NCBI GenBank assembly: GCA_006384855.1
Contig: VCJN01000108.1
Span: forward strand, 62,001-126,000
Reading direction: 5' to 3'
Length of the DNA stretch: 64,000 nt
DNA from: Tetraselmis striata
Taxonomy: Eukaryota; Chlorophyta; Chlorodendrophyceae; Chlorodendrales; Chlorodendraceae
The position numbers and the translations under genes were made by a program. Below are positions 12,401-23,795 of this stretch, piece after piece (the first letter of the stretch is position 1; each line of letters opens with the position of its first letter). The notes beneath the pieces are model-generated. The model saw only the letters and a program-made list of their open reading frames with translations. It made no database searches and had not been told where the DNA came from.

Positions 12401-15400
12401 GAGAAATTGCCACTGACACTGCCCCGTCGCAACATGTAGCAACTAGTAACACTACTGCAACAAACGGGTGATACACATTTTATGTCTTTTTGTGGCAGGG
12501 TACATAGTGCAGTAGCTCGTGGGACATCAGCAATATCATATATATCATACATCCATCCCATTCATCCGCGGGCCATTCGTACACGTATTTGTGTTTGTAA
12601 TGGAGGAGTGAAGGCTAGCAAAGTGAAGATATCAATGGTGTGGGGGCGGTGTTCGCTCGTCAACGCTCTACCATTTGGCACTGAAGAGGTACCTATTTAC
12701 GATAATGTATACTGTGATGCGAATCGTGCCGATGTGCCAGCCCTTTTATTGGGCAGGTGTTTGATTCATTGTAGACAAGTGTATGTCACTCAACGAAGTG
12801 AAATATCATAGCCAATAAGTTCTCTGGCAGTGCGGTAATCTTACAGGCTTATAGGTGCCTTTATTCATTTCCTCCTCCCCCAGGATTGGAACTTAGTGTT
12901 AAACGGGGGCACAACACAACCATGCTAAATATAAATAAAACGACATGCTGTCCTGCCGCTCATAAAACAACCGGTGACAATATCTTTTCCTCAGCTCTTC
13001 TCGATTTTGTTATCGCAGTGTAACAACACCGGATTTGTTGGTCCCTACACAGTCAATCAAACTTATTGCCCATGCTACACCTTCAACGTGCCTTATCGCT
13101 TTCGCGCTACGCATGCCAAGTCAAATCCACGATGAATTGCACCTCACTGCACCTCTTTGTCGTCGATGTTATATTGGCCGGCTGCTGTGGCCGCAGCCCT
13201 TGGAGGAGCTGCAGGCAGGGGACTTCCTGGTGCGCGGGCTGCAAGGTGCGGATCTGGAGAGCGGCGCGCTGGCAATGGGGGATGACGTCAAGGTGGGCGA
13301 CCGGCTGCGCTTCATGGTGCGCGACCAACAGGGCGCTGTGCAAGACCTGGCGCAGCAGATGGCGGTGCGCCCCTGCCGACCCCCCGCAAAACCCTGCCAG
13401 TGATCCGAGCACATGCGTGCTGCAGCTCCCCACCGTTTCCCATGAATGCTCTCGGGTGGATCTTACCAGGGCAACGTACACCGGAATGGGCCCCATGTTA
13501 CATGATGCTATACTGCCTGCTGCCACTACTGCAGCTGTGATGATGTCGCGCGCCCCTTTCTGGAAAAGTAATCACAGGCTCTTGCATAGCAAGACCAGCA
13601 CCGCGGCGTATCATTACACGCACTAGTTATAAATGCATGGCAGTATAGTATACAATGCAAATATGTAAATGAATTTGAGTTTATCCATCTACATATCTGA
13701 GATGTATATTCCGGTTATCATCGCAAGGGGCCGCGACGAAAAAACCACATCAGACCATACCATATCGCACCAAACCGCACTTGTAAATTGTACAGTAGTC
13801 ATGCCTGTATCGATATCAGTATCAGCAGGACGCGAATCGCGTATATAGTAAAAACGGTACGAGTACGAATATCGCGCTGTAAACAACCGGGTTTGTACCT
13901 TGGCGCAATGCAGGATGTTTGATGTTGTTTGGTGTTGATGCTGTTCTGTACGATTTAGTACGATATTTATTCAAGTTTTCAACCGACCGCGACCACCGTA
14001 AAAGAAATATCGCTCGATATGAAGCGCTTGTCTACGACACAAACTACACCAAACCACACCAAATCTTACGGAATTACAACAAATCGACATGAAACAACAT
14101 CAAACAACATCCGCCTGCACTGCGCCAAGGTACTAACAAGGTTGTTTACTACTACACGCTAAACACGGTTGTTTACTACAAGCTACTCGAACTCGTGCGC
14201 CGTTTTCTTTAAAATACAGGTACATGCGATTCGCCCTGATATACCAGTATGACTACTTTACCTTTTAAATACAGGTGTGGTTTCGTGCAGTATTTACATG
14301 AGCTAGCATCAGCAGAAGGCCATATCGGAAATCACCAAAATTGGGTGTGGTGTGGTTTCGTGCGGTATGGAGTGGTCTGGTGCGGTCTGTAGTTGTAGTT
14401 TTTCCGTCGCGGTCGCTTGAAAACCGGAAGTGTAGTCGCTATGTGGTTATATGTGGTTTGCAAATGTTCAAAGTAGTGAAGCGCTTGATATCGAGCGCTT
14501 GATAGTTTACGGTGGCCGTGGTCGCTTGAAAACTTGAATAAAAATAAGGCAAATATACATGTCAATGGTATTATACGGTAGCATACGAATGTAATTTGAC
14601 AAGTTTCTCCAGATGCGAATTATTCATATTAATATGAATAATAATAACATATTATTCGTACGTCTTATTCGTATGAATAATTCGGATAGAAATGACATGT
14701 CAGGACAGAAATAGTGAAGTACGTCAACAATACGCGATAAGGGCATCAAGTGTGGTGGAGGTGAACTTCAGTGACTGGGCATTATTCTCACTCGGAAAGA
14801 CCGCCAGTTTTTTTTCCACCTTTCGCGGACCGTAAGCAGGTTGCAAAGCCATACTGCTGAAACCCCCATCTCGCGGGGCGGGCACATCTATAAAACAATT
14901 ATCGAGCCTGTTGTGTCGTAGCGATATCACATCCGGACGACTTTATCCGCCCATGTCGAGCCGTGTCTGACACAATATATCACCGTCAGACGATGTGGGA
15001 TCGTCGTCGTCGTCGGTCGTCACATGCAGACATTGGAATGGTCGCCATTTCCATTGAGTGCCGTCCTGAATAGCTGCTTGTTAGCCGCCTCCGCATGGAA
15101 TGATGCATCATGTCGAGTCGCGCACCCTCAGCGGCCGCGGACTCGTAGCTGAGGCACGCCTTTGCTGACGCGTGTTTGTCTCGCCGCCCGGCTGCTCGCC
15201 AGGACTACAAGCGCGCTGAGCTGGCCAAGAGTTTTGCCGGGAGCGGCACCGACGCTCCGTTTGGCGCGGTCCTGTTTGCGTGCAACGGCCGCGGGGAGGG
15301 GCTGTTCTCGGAGTCCAACCACGATTCCGCCACCTTTGCGAGCTACATCCCCGTGCCGGTCAGGTATGCGGCGGCAACCACAGGCCCACCTCGCGTGCCC

Positions 15401-15774
15401 TAATCAAACCCCAAATGCGAACCTACATTCACTTGGAAGAGGGTCACCCGTTCATCCAAATTGCCGGATGGCCTGCTTGCCCTCGGGCTGTGTTTCTGCT
15501 GTCTCGTGCGCCCTTCTGTCATCACGTTTCAGGGTATGGATTATTGTTGTAGGGTTTGACAGCGCTGACAGCGCCCCCATGATAGCTTTTCAGGGTATGA
15601 AAGCACCCCCGTAATAATGTTGCGGCCTGCCTGCTTGCAGCGGCTTCTTCTGCAACGGGGAGATCGGCCCAGTGGGGGCGTCCACCTACCTGCACGGCTT
15701 CACGGCCGTGTTCGCTGTGCTGCGGGCGGCGCCGCGCGGTGAGGGCGAGGAGGGCCAGCGTTGACATTGCTGGG
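4466..15774 (+). CDS. FIST-domain protein, ten exons, possible organelle-targeted
   Basis: Proposed exons: 4466-4689, 4831-5011, 6350-6565, 7140-7363, 7941-8077, 10043-10199, 11639-11844, 13197-13364, 15203-15363, 15642-15774. All have GT-AG borders and matching phases; the sum is about 601 aa once the one-base frameshift in exon 5 is allowed for. FIST_N features run from exon 3 (SAVSKAAV...LVFVSSRF) through exon 4 (GSSGFGVIGGSLTGE) to exon 6 (VGGLSSS...GGMVGVAMSG). FIST_C features are in exons 7-10 (QGCRQVGE, GDFLVRG, then SGFFCNGEIGPVG.STYLHGFTAVFAVLR at the end, the classic C-terminus). FIST domains are thought to be ligand-sensing, probably for small molecules such as amino acids; the exact role here is unknown. 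Exons 1-2 encode an Arg/Ala/Ser-rich, acid-poor leader that resembles a transit peptide, but they are less certain; translation could start at Met 6356. Introns carry long C-runs and dispersed repeats. Confidence 0.82.
5090..5118 (+). repeat. C29 homopolymer in FIST intron 2
   Basis: An uninterrupted run of 29 C on the sense strand inside the intron between exons 2 and 3 of the FIST gene. Similar sense-strand C-runs occur in other introns of the gene, at 7376-7392 (C17) and 9445-9470 (C26). Confidence 0.9.
5584..6285. repeat. Diverged direct repeat in FIST intron 2
   Basis: Segments at about 5584-5746 and 6121-6285 share an ordered series of words (CCCCCGCGAAG, ATATCAGGAATAC/ATGTCAGAATAC, CACGGGTA/CACGGATA, CCCGCGAACCCAAT/CCCGCAAACCCAAT). 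They look like two old copies of one repeat. A further weak relative lies at about 7790-7855 in the intron before exon 5. Confidence 0.5.
8202..8219 (+). mobile_element. Solo terminus of the TA-target DNA element
   Basis: ACTTATGTGGAGGGGTG, the same right-hand terminal sequence as the elements ending at 2812 and 63907, occurs alone in FIST intron 5. I found no partner end nearby, so it is probably a truncated copy. Confidence 0.45.
10545..10800 (+). repeat. Dispersed repeat, copy 1 (FIST intron 6)
   Basis: This stretch matches 16497-16737 in order and orientation. Shared words include TACATCTTAGTC, GCGAATTGATTTCGGA, TTGCCCATTT.TTCAGGAA and AATGCACAACAA. Similarity extends to an ACACGGCCAG...GCACCGCC-type block at about 11095-11115 and 16875-16895. 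There is no coding potential; it is likely a relic of a transposable element. Confidence 0.6.
13879..14149. mobile_element. Foldback element in FIST intron 8
   Basis: Arms of about 80 bp are inverted repeats of each other. The left arm starts GTAAACAACC...GTACCTTGGCGCA and the right arm reads TGCGCCAAGGTAC...GGTTGTTTAC, with TGTTTGATGTTGTTT matching AAACAACATCAAACA further in. The whole unit is 271 bp. A further inverted pair, 13972-14033 against 14482-14541 (TCAAGTTTTCAA.CGACC and its inverse), and another at 13727-13790 against 14344-14420, suggest overlapping or nested foldback units. No target duplication is obvious. Confidence 0.65.
14617..14690. repeat. AT-rich hairpin
   Basis: CGAATTATTCATATTAATATGAATAA and TTATTCGTATGAATAATTCG form an imperfect palindrome in FIST intron 8. 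It could be a small MITE or simply a hairpin; there is no further evidence. Confidence 0.45.
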
Positions 15775-16496
15775 CATTATCTGAGATGTAGGAGGCGCAC
15801 CCCGCCGGAGGATAGAAATGCACAGGAAGCCACATTGAGCGCTGCCCATGGCGGCCCCGTGAGGATCCCGGCCGTCTTGGCGCGAGAACGAGTAGCGGAT
15901 GGCGACAAGAAAGCGTCGTCGTTTGTAAACCATTCCATTATATGCTTCCGTGATGACTCCCGCCTCAGCCGGCGCGCGTCCGTGCGGGCTCTTCATGTTT
16001 GCGCACTGTCGGTGAGAGGAGAGTGGCGCGCATCAGGCAACTGTGGGCTCAACGGTGTTGCCACGCCAGATACTCATGTAGCGGTCAAACGATGGGTCCC
16101 TCAGAAACACACTGGCCGGCGCGGTGGCGTGGCCTTTCCAAAGAGAGGCAAAATAACGAGCCTCCCAGACACCATCCAATAACAGGGGAAAGGTTCGGAG
16201 AAGCACAACTTAATATATACATGTGGCTCACCGTTGGCGGCACACTGTGGATGTACAAGTATTATAGACACGCCGGCAGGGCTGCGAGAGCGCGGTCTTG
16301 CACTCTACGCTGCCCCGCCGTCGTGAGGTTCCAAGTGGAGGGCCTTGCTCCACCCTCACCTGTGTAACAGCGGCGACGTGACAAGTACTGGCAGTGTGAC
16401 GAGGGGCAACACGGTGATTAGGAATGGCATGAAGTATCAAAAAGTAGTGATGGACATGTCATCCAGGCAGACTCAACCAGTCTGTTGGGACGGAAG
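15775..16496. other. FIST 3' region; no gene seen
   Basis: The sequence downstream of the FIST stop codon holds no recognisable reading frame. A TGTAA motif, the usual chlorophyte poly(A) signal, lies at 15924-15928, about 150 bases after the stop, and is a candidate 3' end for the gene. Confidence 0.4.
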
Positions 16497-16737
16497 CTCG
16501 TCAATTATATTAGAATATGAAAGACTGATAATTCTTGATGATTTGCCTTTCCTGGAAAGAAATCATCTGACAGATACATCTTAGTCTCATTGCGAATTGA
16601 TTTCGGACGGCACTAACGACATTGTTTGATTGCTGTATTGCCCATTTTTCCAGGAATTTAGTTTACGTACATTATTTCGTCGAATTAGATAGGAATACAG
16701 GAATGCGGGCAAATGCACAACAATGAGATTTCGATTC
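16497..16737 (+). repeat. Dispersed repeat, copy 2
   Basis: The second, diverged copy of the sequence at 10545-10800, in the same orientation. It lies in the intergenic space between the convergent FIST and transporter genes. The remaining bases up to 17420 show nothing beyond the short ACACGGCCAG block near 16875. Confidence 0.6.
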
Positions 16738-17420
16738 CTGCAGACGCGTTGTTGGTACGAGGAGTACAGCAGCCGTGCAATATGCCGTCCTGGTAGTACC
16801 AGTACTCAAGCAGAATTGATGCAAGCGGTGCCGTACCCGTAATCTCACCACGCTAGAAGGGCGGCAAGTTCAAACACGGCCAGCAGGCACCGCCGTGTCA
16901 CATAAATTGTCACCTACGCGCTAGTCAGGATTAGTGCTCATCGCGCCCTTGCAGCACACTCAACATCTGTGCTGCATGCGTAGGGGGGCGCCCCCCTTGG
17001 CCAAATACAGCGCACCACACAGAAAAAGCCACCTGCACGCAACCAAGCGCGCGCCCGTCATGCCACGTGCAGCCCGCCCCCCTCCCCACGCGACCAAAGC
17101 ATATCCTGAGCCGTATCCGCCCTGTCATGTGTGCGTTTGCTGGCATTACGCTGAGGCACGGCAGGCGCTGTTCACTGAGGGAGGGATCACGTTTTAGATA
17201 ATAACATTTGTGCCGACGTTTCCTCGAGTGCGCCGGGGACGCCGTCACCTTGCTGGTCACGGGCCATCTGGCCGCATGGCCCAGCCTTTCCTATCTACTA
17301 GCCCTGACCCTAAAACCCAGGCCGGTACCGATCCGGCGGTGGCTTCTGTCGGCTTCACAACGGCACCGCACCGCAGAGCTTGCCGCGTGCTTGGGAAGAA
17401 GGAGATGTCCCCGCCGTGGC

Positions 17421-20253
17421 TCAGAGGACGGGGTTGTTGCTCGACTTGCTGTCGGTCAGCTGCACGAGTGCACCGCCGCCGGAGTGCGCCGTGTCGTTGG
17501 CGCCGTACTTGGTGAAGCTGGTGCCGTTGCCCTCGATGTCCAGGGGGCTGGGGCCCTCGTTGTCCTCGCCCTCGCGATCGCCAGGGATGATGGCATGCAG
17601 GAGGAGGGCAGCGATGCAGCCGATGGCATAGCCTGCCGAGGGTGGGTTTAGGACAGGGGGGTCAGAGGGGGCAGGCACGTAGCAAGCAGATGTCTTGAGC
17701 GGTGGGTTGGAAGCTGCCCGGGGGAGGGGCAGGGGATGGGGAAGCATCGAGGCGCGGCCCACCGGTGGTGATGGTGAGCTTGGCGCCCTCGCAAAGCCCG
17801 CGCACGCCGCCGTTTGCGATGGCGTCGCACTGCAGCAGGTTGCCCATCCAGCTGGGCACGATGGTCACGCCCAGGCCAAAGGCGAGGGAGACCGCCAGGA
17901 TGAAGCGGATGCGGCGGGTCAGAGGCTTGGAGGTGATGACCTTGATGCCAGAGACGGTGATGTTGGCGAACAGGAAGGTGGTCATGCCGCCCAGCACGGG
18001 CTGCGGGATGCTGGTGAAGAACGCGCCGATCTTGCCGAAGATGCCATAGATGAGCAGCCAGACGGCGCAGCCGATGCCGGCCAGGCGCGAGGCGACGCGG
18101 GTGAGGGAGATGACGCCGTTGTTCTGGGAGAAGGTGGTGTTGGGCATGGAGAAGGCCAGAGCCGCTAGGAAGGAGCTCGTCGAATCGCCCAGCAGGCCAC
18201 CCTGATGGCGCCACACACACAGGTTGGACACATGCCATTGAGCGCATCTGTCCGCGGAGGTTTTCTCTAGCAGCACCAAGCAATGCCCGCTGCATCCGCA
18301 GCACGCTATCGCTTACCTGGACGGCTACTGTTTGCTCCATAGAGTCTGGGTCCAGGCCAGAGGCCTCGCCGCTGGCAGTCAAATCTCCGATGGACTCCAC
18401 GCCGGAAACGACAAAGCCAATGATGACGGGGAGGAGGGCAGGGGCATACAGGCTGATGGGGAAGTAGGTGACCCACAGGAAGGTGACGGCGGGGGCGTCC
18501 TGCATGCCCTGTGTGCTGACGTAGGGGTTGCCCTCGGGGTCGGAGGTGGAGGCCGCGAGCACGTAGCCCAGCAGAAGCGCGATGGCCACCTGGCAGCTGC
18601 GCATGAAGGGGGAGCCGAAGAGCTCCAGCACCAGCGTGCAGACCATGACAAAGAAACCGAGACCGATGTACACAGGGCTACCGTAAGGTAGGGTGGAGAA
18701 GCCGACGCGGCAGTCAGCGCTCGGGTTATCGGCGCAGAAGGTGCCGCCGCCCCATGCCTGCCAGCACCGGGCACATCGCACTCACTGGGAGTGAACATGC
18801 AAGGGGGGGGGGGGGGGGGGAGGCATCCTCGGTGGCACCTATTCGAAAGTGTAAGGGGGGGGGGAGGGAGGCCTCTTCGGTTTCAGAGGCATGTGACGGC
18901 GGACCTTGACGCCAGAGCCAATCAGAGAGGCCCCGATGAGGAAGATGGTGAGGCCGGAGATCCACGGCGGGAAAACTTTGCGCAGGATCCTGGGGGGGAT
19001 GAAACTCATGAGCAACTCCACGAAGGAGCCGATCATGAAGCAGCCTAGCAGGCCCCCGTACGCGGTGGGAAAGTCCACCGGGTTCTCAGGGTCGTTCATC
19101 TGCGCGGCGACCGCGCCCTGGGCGATGGGCAGGAAGGTGAAGGAGGTGCCCATCACCGACAGCAGGCCGCTGCCGATAAAGTACTTTGTGAAGGGGATTT
19201 TTAAGCGCACCACCTGCGGGCGGTGACCGTCGTGTCAGTTCGAGAATTGAAGCATGGTTTTCGCGCCGGCACGTTCAGGGCAGAGGGCAGTCGGGGGTGG
19301 GATCAGCCACCTGCAGGATGCTGCACAATCCGCTCATGATGAGCCCGGAGCTGACGAGAGCCTGCTGGTAGATTTTGCCCTCTGAGGTGTCCGACAAGCC
19401 GACAAGCACCGGTGGCGTGATAATGCCGCCGACCTGGGGGGTGGGGGGGGAGGGGCGGGCGCACAGCAACGCGTGTTACTCGCTTGAAGGACTGACCCGG
19501 GGAATTGGGGTCGGGCGCGGGGTCTGCCTCGTCGCGCGGTGCTGGTGTGTGAATGGGGGTGTCGACATTTATCAGGGTTGGGGCCGGCCGGAAACGCACC
19601 ATGCTCAGCGAGTGCTGAAAGCCCATCACGCAAGCCAGAAGGACGGGGAGCAGCTCGTTGGGGCCGTAGAAGGGAAGCTCGCGGCTCTTGGACTTGCTCC
19701 ATGGGTTCAGTTGGGGCTGCGCACAGGGAGGGAGGGAAGGAAACAAGGCCACCGGTTGGTCGGCCGTCAGATCACGCTCGTCGAACACGTGGCCAAGCAG
19801 CCACGCTGGATTGCCGTGGACTGACCCTCTGCCAGGCGGCGTCGTGCGCCAGACAGTACACATTCAAAATTGAGGTGCCATCGATAATAACAGTTGGCGG
19901 CTGCTGTTATCGCGTGACAGCGGGGGAGTGTGTATGTATGTTGCGGCCAACGACGTCGTCGTCGTCGTCGTCGTCATCGATACGTTTTCCAGAGCGCTAC
20001 TAGTTCGCACTCCAGGCACCCGCACACATACCAAAACTAGTATTTCGCTAAATGCTGACAGCCACTCTAACCTGGTGAGCGCCACCGAGTCGCGAGTCCT
20101 TACCAAGCATAGCTGCACGTAGTCGTAGTCACCGAGGAAGATATCCTTGAAGCTACGCTTGGCCTTGGGCTTCTCGGTGTCCGTGTCGTCACGATGCATG
20201 GGTTCTGACGCTACGGGCGCAGCGTGAGCATCATCCGCCTCTGAGGGTGCCAT
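17421..20253 (-). CDS. NAT/NCS2 nucleobase permease (uric acid-xanthine permease type)
   Basis: Seven exons on the minus strand: 20253-20104, 19716-19600, 19433-19311, 19213-18905, 18757-18317, 18201-17763, 17632-17421. Phases all agree and give a 596-aa membrane protein, close to fungal UapA length. The nucleobase-ascorbate transporter family moves xanthine, uric acid or related bases with H+ or Na+ across the plasma membrane. Evidence: the TM1 'QH' motif (GFQHSLSM); the conserved acidic block VSGVESIGDLTASGEASG; and the exact NAT signature QNNGVISLTR, which lines the substrate site. STLPYGSPVYIGLGF and LELFGSPFMRS are also typical of the UapA-like branch. The N-terminus is hydrophilic with a Lys/Arg cluster, and the C-tail is Ser/Asn-rich and cytosolic. 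Introns hold C-runs on the sense strand. Exact substrate (urate, xanthine or uracil) cannot be settled from sequence. Confidence 0.94.
18803..18820 (-). repeat. C18 run (sense strand) in permease intron 4
   Basis: G18 on the plus strand is C18 on the coding strand of the permease, inside the intron between 18905 and 18757. Shorter sense C-runs lie at about 18856-18865 and 19435-19453. Confidence 0.9.
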
Positions 20254-21262
20254 GATGGCAACGAACGGTGGCGCCCGCGAGGAGGAGGGCTGGGTAGTCC
20301 GCGGCCTCGTGCAGAGTGTACTCTCGGCAGCGCCTGAACAGCGATTGCAACGAAACAGAACAGCCGCGAGGTCGGAGTAATGATAGGGACCTGCGCCAAA
20401 GTGCCAAACGCCAGCTGCCGGCCGGCGATGTCGTCCGCCTACTGTCCCGGGCGGGCGGGGGCGAGAAAAATCAGCAGCGCTGCGAAGAGGGTGTGGTTTT
20501 TTTCCCAGCCCCGTAGGGTGTGGTACCGTACCGTACCGTCGCTAAAGCGGGAGCATGGAAAACTTATGATTGCTGTCAAAAAAATTGTGGCCCGCGCGGC
20601 TGGGCGCTGCGGGTACCGGTACGGTAATGATGCGCATTTTATTCCAGATTGGGACGACAGGGACGACATACAGGGACGACAGTGTATATAATTTCGCTGA
20701 GAAACGACGCACAATCAGCATGGTGACGGGCCGACTGCACGCTGGCACGCTGAACATAAATACGCAGAGATAATATATACACTGTCGTAAATCGAATTCG
20801 ACAGAGCGCGCGGATCACGCACTCGATAGGGAAGACTGTGGAATCTAGGCGGACTTATCACACAATAAACGCGGGATGATGAGATTGGGCGGGGGAGGGT
20901 CCATCGCGCTACATGGACTTCGACTCGGAAGTCCCGCAGTCCGCAACAACAAGACGTCGCCCCACTCACGCGCATGGAATTTCATGATGCCGGCCACCCT
21001 CACCCGCAATAGTGACCAAGCGCCCAAGAGCACCCATCTACTCGCGTAGGTACGATTGCATGCCACACCGGTCCACGTGTTGCCACTGCCGTGGTGTCGT
21101 AACATTGCGATGCATCTATCATTCCCTCACCCCTTGCTTGCCGCATACAGTTCTACTTCATGCAACGCCCGCACTGCCTCAGATGGACACTGCATGCGAG
21201 CATGCACATCCACCAACCCACCTTCCCCCGCATCTACACACACAGACACACACAGACACACA

Positions 21263-21329
<67 letters not shown>

Positions 21330-22780
21330 TCATGCAAGGACCGCCTACGCCATGTCGTCGCTGCCTCTATAGGCACTTATTCCTTACCGGCCGCGGTGCT
21401 AGGTACCCGTTTGAGTTGCGACACCTTACCGCGGTGAGATTAGTACGCATGATTCGGCACCTAACGGCCTTACTTCAAATGTATTGAATTCTGTACTTTC
21501 ATATTATGTTCTAACCGAACTTGCCTTCGTCCTTGCACGTAATGACACGTTATGTCCACTCACACCAACTAGCTCGTCCCAAATGTGCTCCCGTCCCGCA
21601 GACCCCTCCTCCAATATGCATGCCCCTCTAACGAAGCCGCATGCTTCTTGCCCCGCCCTAGTAATAAGAACCATGCAGGTGCTCAGCGGTTCTTGCCATG
21701 CGTGCATGACGCGACAAGTTCGCGTGCCGATGTACTAGCGCCCGGACATATCACCATCCGTAGCTATCAAGTCATGAATTCCGCTGCGCTGGCTAGGTCG
21801 TTAGTCGTCGGCGCCCGCCTGCGCGGTTGCGGCATCAGCCAGCCCCCATGCGCCACCGATCGATGTGCGCACCACAAACTAACCGATTGTATAGCAAGTC
21901 CCGTTCCGGGATCTTCTCGTCATGTAGTAAAAAGTGTACGGAATTTGTCCGAATGTGAATAATGCGCTCTTTACAACGTTCCTCGTCCAAAGCATTCCGG
22001 CTATAATAGCGCCATGTTTGTTGATGATGCGCGTCAGTTCGCAACCGGTACGTTTGTTGCAGAATGATGGACAACTACTACGGTTATGTTCTGACTATAA
22101 GGCTTTGATAAATATTGCATTGCAGCCCTCAGTGACCGAAGCCTTCGGTTAAGCTATTGCAATGCAGCATGCTGTAGTACGGGCCGAAAACGGGTTGCAA
22201 TGAAGTAACTCAAACTTCGCAAAATCACCTGGGATAAGGTTGTCAAAGGTGGGGGGCACTGAAAATTATGCGTATGACGGTTGTTTCAACCGTTGTAGGC
22301 CACCCACACGCACCAACATATCCGTGTACCCCGCCGCCATTGGAGGCCGCATCCAACACACGGCCCACTCACAACCTCATGACCACTTTACCCCACGTCC
22401 CCGCGTCGCATGGATAGGCGCGCGCCAAGCCACGAGGCAAGAGGCGAGCGGCGTCAGTTACTCCGGACCGCGAGGACAACAGACAATCTCGGAACGACAG
22501 CGACACGCCGAATGCAAGCGGCGGCGGTGCCGCCGGCGCCATGCCGGACGCCAGCGGCAGCATTGCCGTCGCCACGACCGAGACATTCCATGAGCATCCT
22601 CAAGAGGGAGGCGCGATAGTTCTGAGCGACGTAAATGTAAATCTAGATGTAGAACCCGGCATATGTAATGTTACATAATTATCGTAAAAGTCTTGGTCCC
22701 TTTGCATAACATTAAGCACGCACTATGCTATACATTGCACACGCGTATGCTGCGATATGCGAAGTAGCACCTACCACATC
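20254..22780. other. Region upstream of the permease; no gene recognised
   Basis: This interval should contain the permease promoter, which reads leftward. I see no convincing gene on either strand. It contains a dinucleotide microsatellite (listed separately) and otherwise unremarkable mixed-GC DNA. The ORF at 22410-22619 is Arg/Ala-rich but matches nothing I know. Confidence 0.4.
21236..21332. repeat. (CA)n microsatellite
   Basis: About 95 bp of CA repeats with a few CAGA interruptions at the left end and one AA interruption near 21300. Confidence 0.95.
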
Positions 22781-22784
22781 ATGC

Positions 22785-22945
22785 ACTGAAGGTTGCAGCC
22801 ATGAAAGGCGGCTTCGTCTAAATAAAGGCTGCACTAAAGGCTTCACTGCATGTTGCATTCACCGCAGGCTGCACTGAAAGCTACATTGAAGGCTACATTG
22901 GATATTGCAGTTTGAATGCTTCAATGCAGCCTTCGGTAATGAGCC
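22785..22945. repeat. Degenerate GGCTGCACTGAA repeat
   Basis: The words AAGGCTGCACTAAAGGC, CAGGCTGCACTGAAAGC, GAAGGCTACATTG and AATGCAGCCTTCGG recur with about 12-20-bp spacing. The block looks like a decayed short tandem array, with its last unit partly inverted. Confidence 0.5.
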
Positions 22946-22997
22946 GCAAGCTGCAATACTCTTGAATACGACTGAAGCCCAACCCTGGGTCTAACTT

Positions 22998-23236
22998 TTA
23001 AACATGTTTATGGGGTGTCCTCTTCTCAACACGCGAACGGCGCTTGTGTTTATGCGCTTCCCGTGCGGTTTGGTGGTTCCATCCGGTTATATTACCGGCA
23101 CCGCCCGCCGGTCTTTGCACGGGTCGTCCCACCGCCCGTACGTGACGCTCCGCTTCCGGCCGGAAAAAGCTACTTAGAGCAGCCCACACCACTCGCGCGA
23201 CCATATCTTCCGGCTCGCTGCCTTCGGCAGCGCCCC
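22998..23236 (-). repeat. R209 family copy (inverted, diverged)
   Basis: Read on the minus strand this is a diverged copy of the 209-bp repeat found at 27941-28149 and 30034-30242. It keeps the palindromic GCTGCCGAAGGCAGCG start, the AGCTACTTAG/CTAAGTAGCT block, the CGTACGGGTCG-like block and the terminal ACCCCATAAACA segment. Confidence 0.65.
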
Positions 23237-23710
23237 CATCTCCGTTTCCGTGTTCCACACTCCCACCTCCGATTGCCCCCCACTGTTGCTATAATATATA
23301 GCCATAAAAGCGGACTCTTTTCATGTATATCAGCCTTCGATGCGCACAGTGTTGATCTAACTACAGGAAAACAACAGGCGGTCGCTTCGACTACCGGGCG
23401 CTACTACCTGCTACACACAAACATTAGTAGGACAACATGTACCACACATCATCTGTACTGATGTATATTACGCATGCGTGGGGAGAAGGCGTGCGAGGGA
23501 GCATGGTTCAGCAAGCTACATGTACGGGTACATAGGTTCTCAGGGTTGAATAGGTTCTCGTCGTGAGAGGTTGAGGAGAACTGCATGATGATTATCTCCT
23601 CAATAGAATGATATACAAAGCTGTGCTGCTGCGGGGGACACATATATGGAAGTTGGGTCTAGCAACAGGTGAATGGGCAGCGTCACCCGCTCACAACGTG
23701 CCAGTATGAT

Positions 23711-23795
23711 GGTTTGAATTACACAGCAAAGCGGCGGTGGTAGGTTGCGCGCCGGTTTGAATTACACTACAAAGCGGCGGTGGGTGCGCGCCGTA
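23711..23795 (+). repeat. Short tandem duplication (about 42 bp x 2)
   Basis: GGTTTGAATTACAC..CAAAGCGGCGGTGG...GCGCGCCG occurs twice in tandem immediately before the LINE remnant. It might be part of the element's 5' side or an unrelated local duplication. Confidence 0.7.

Noticed and set aside
17648..18781. 377-aa open frame overlapping the permease
   Set aside because: It runs through an intron of the permease; only the part matching exon 5 carries transporter motifs.
21127..21376. Cys/Val or Thr/His repeat proteins
   Set aside because: Translations of the CA microsatellite.
21012..21437. CRISPR-like regular repetition
   Set aside because: Simple dinucleotide repeat without spacers; the window is eukaryotic.
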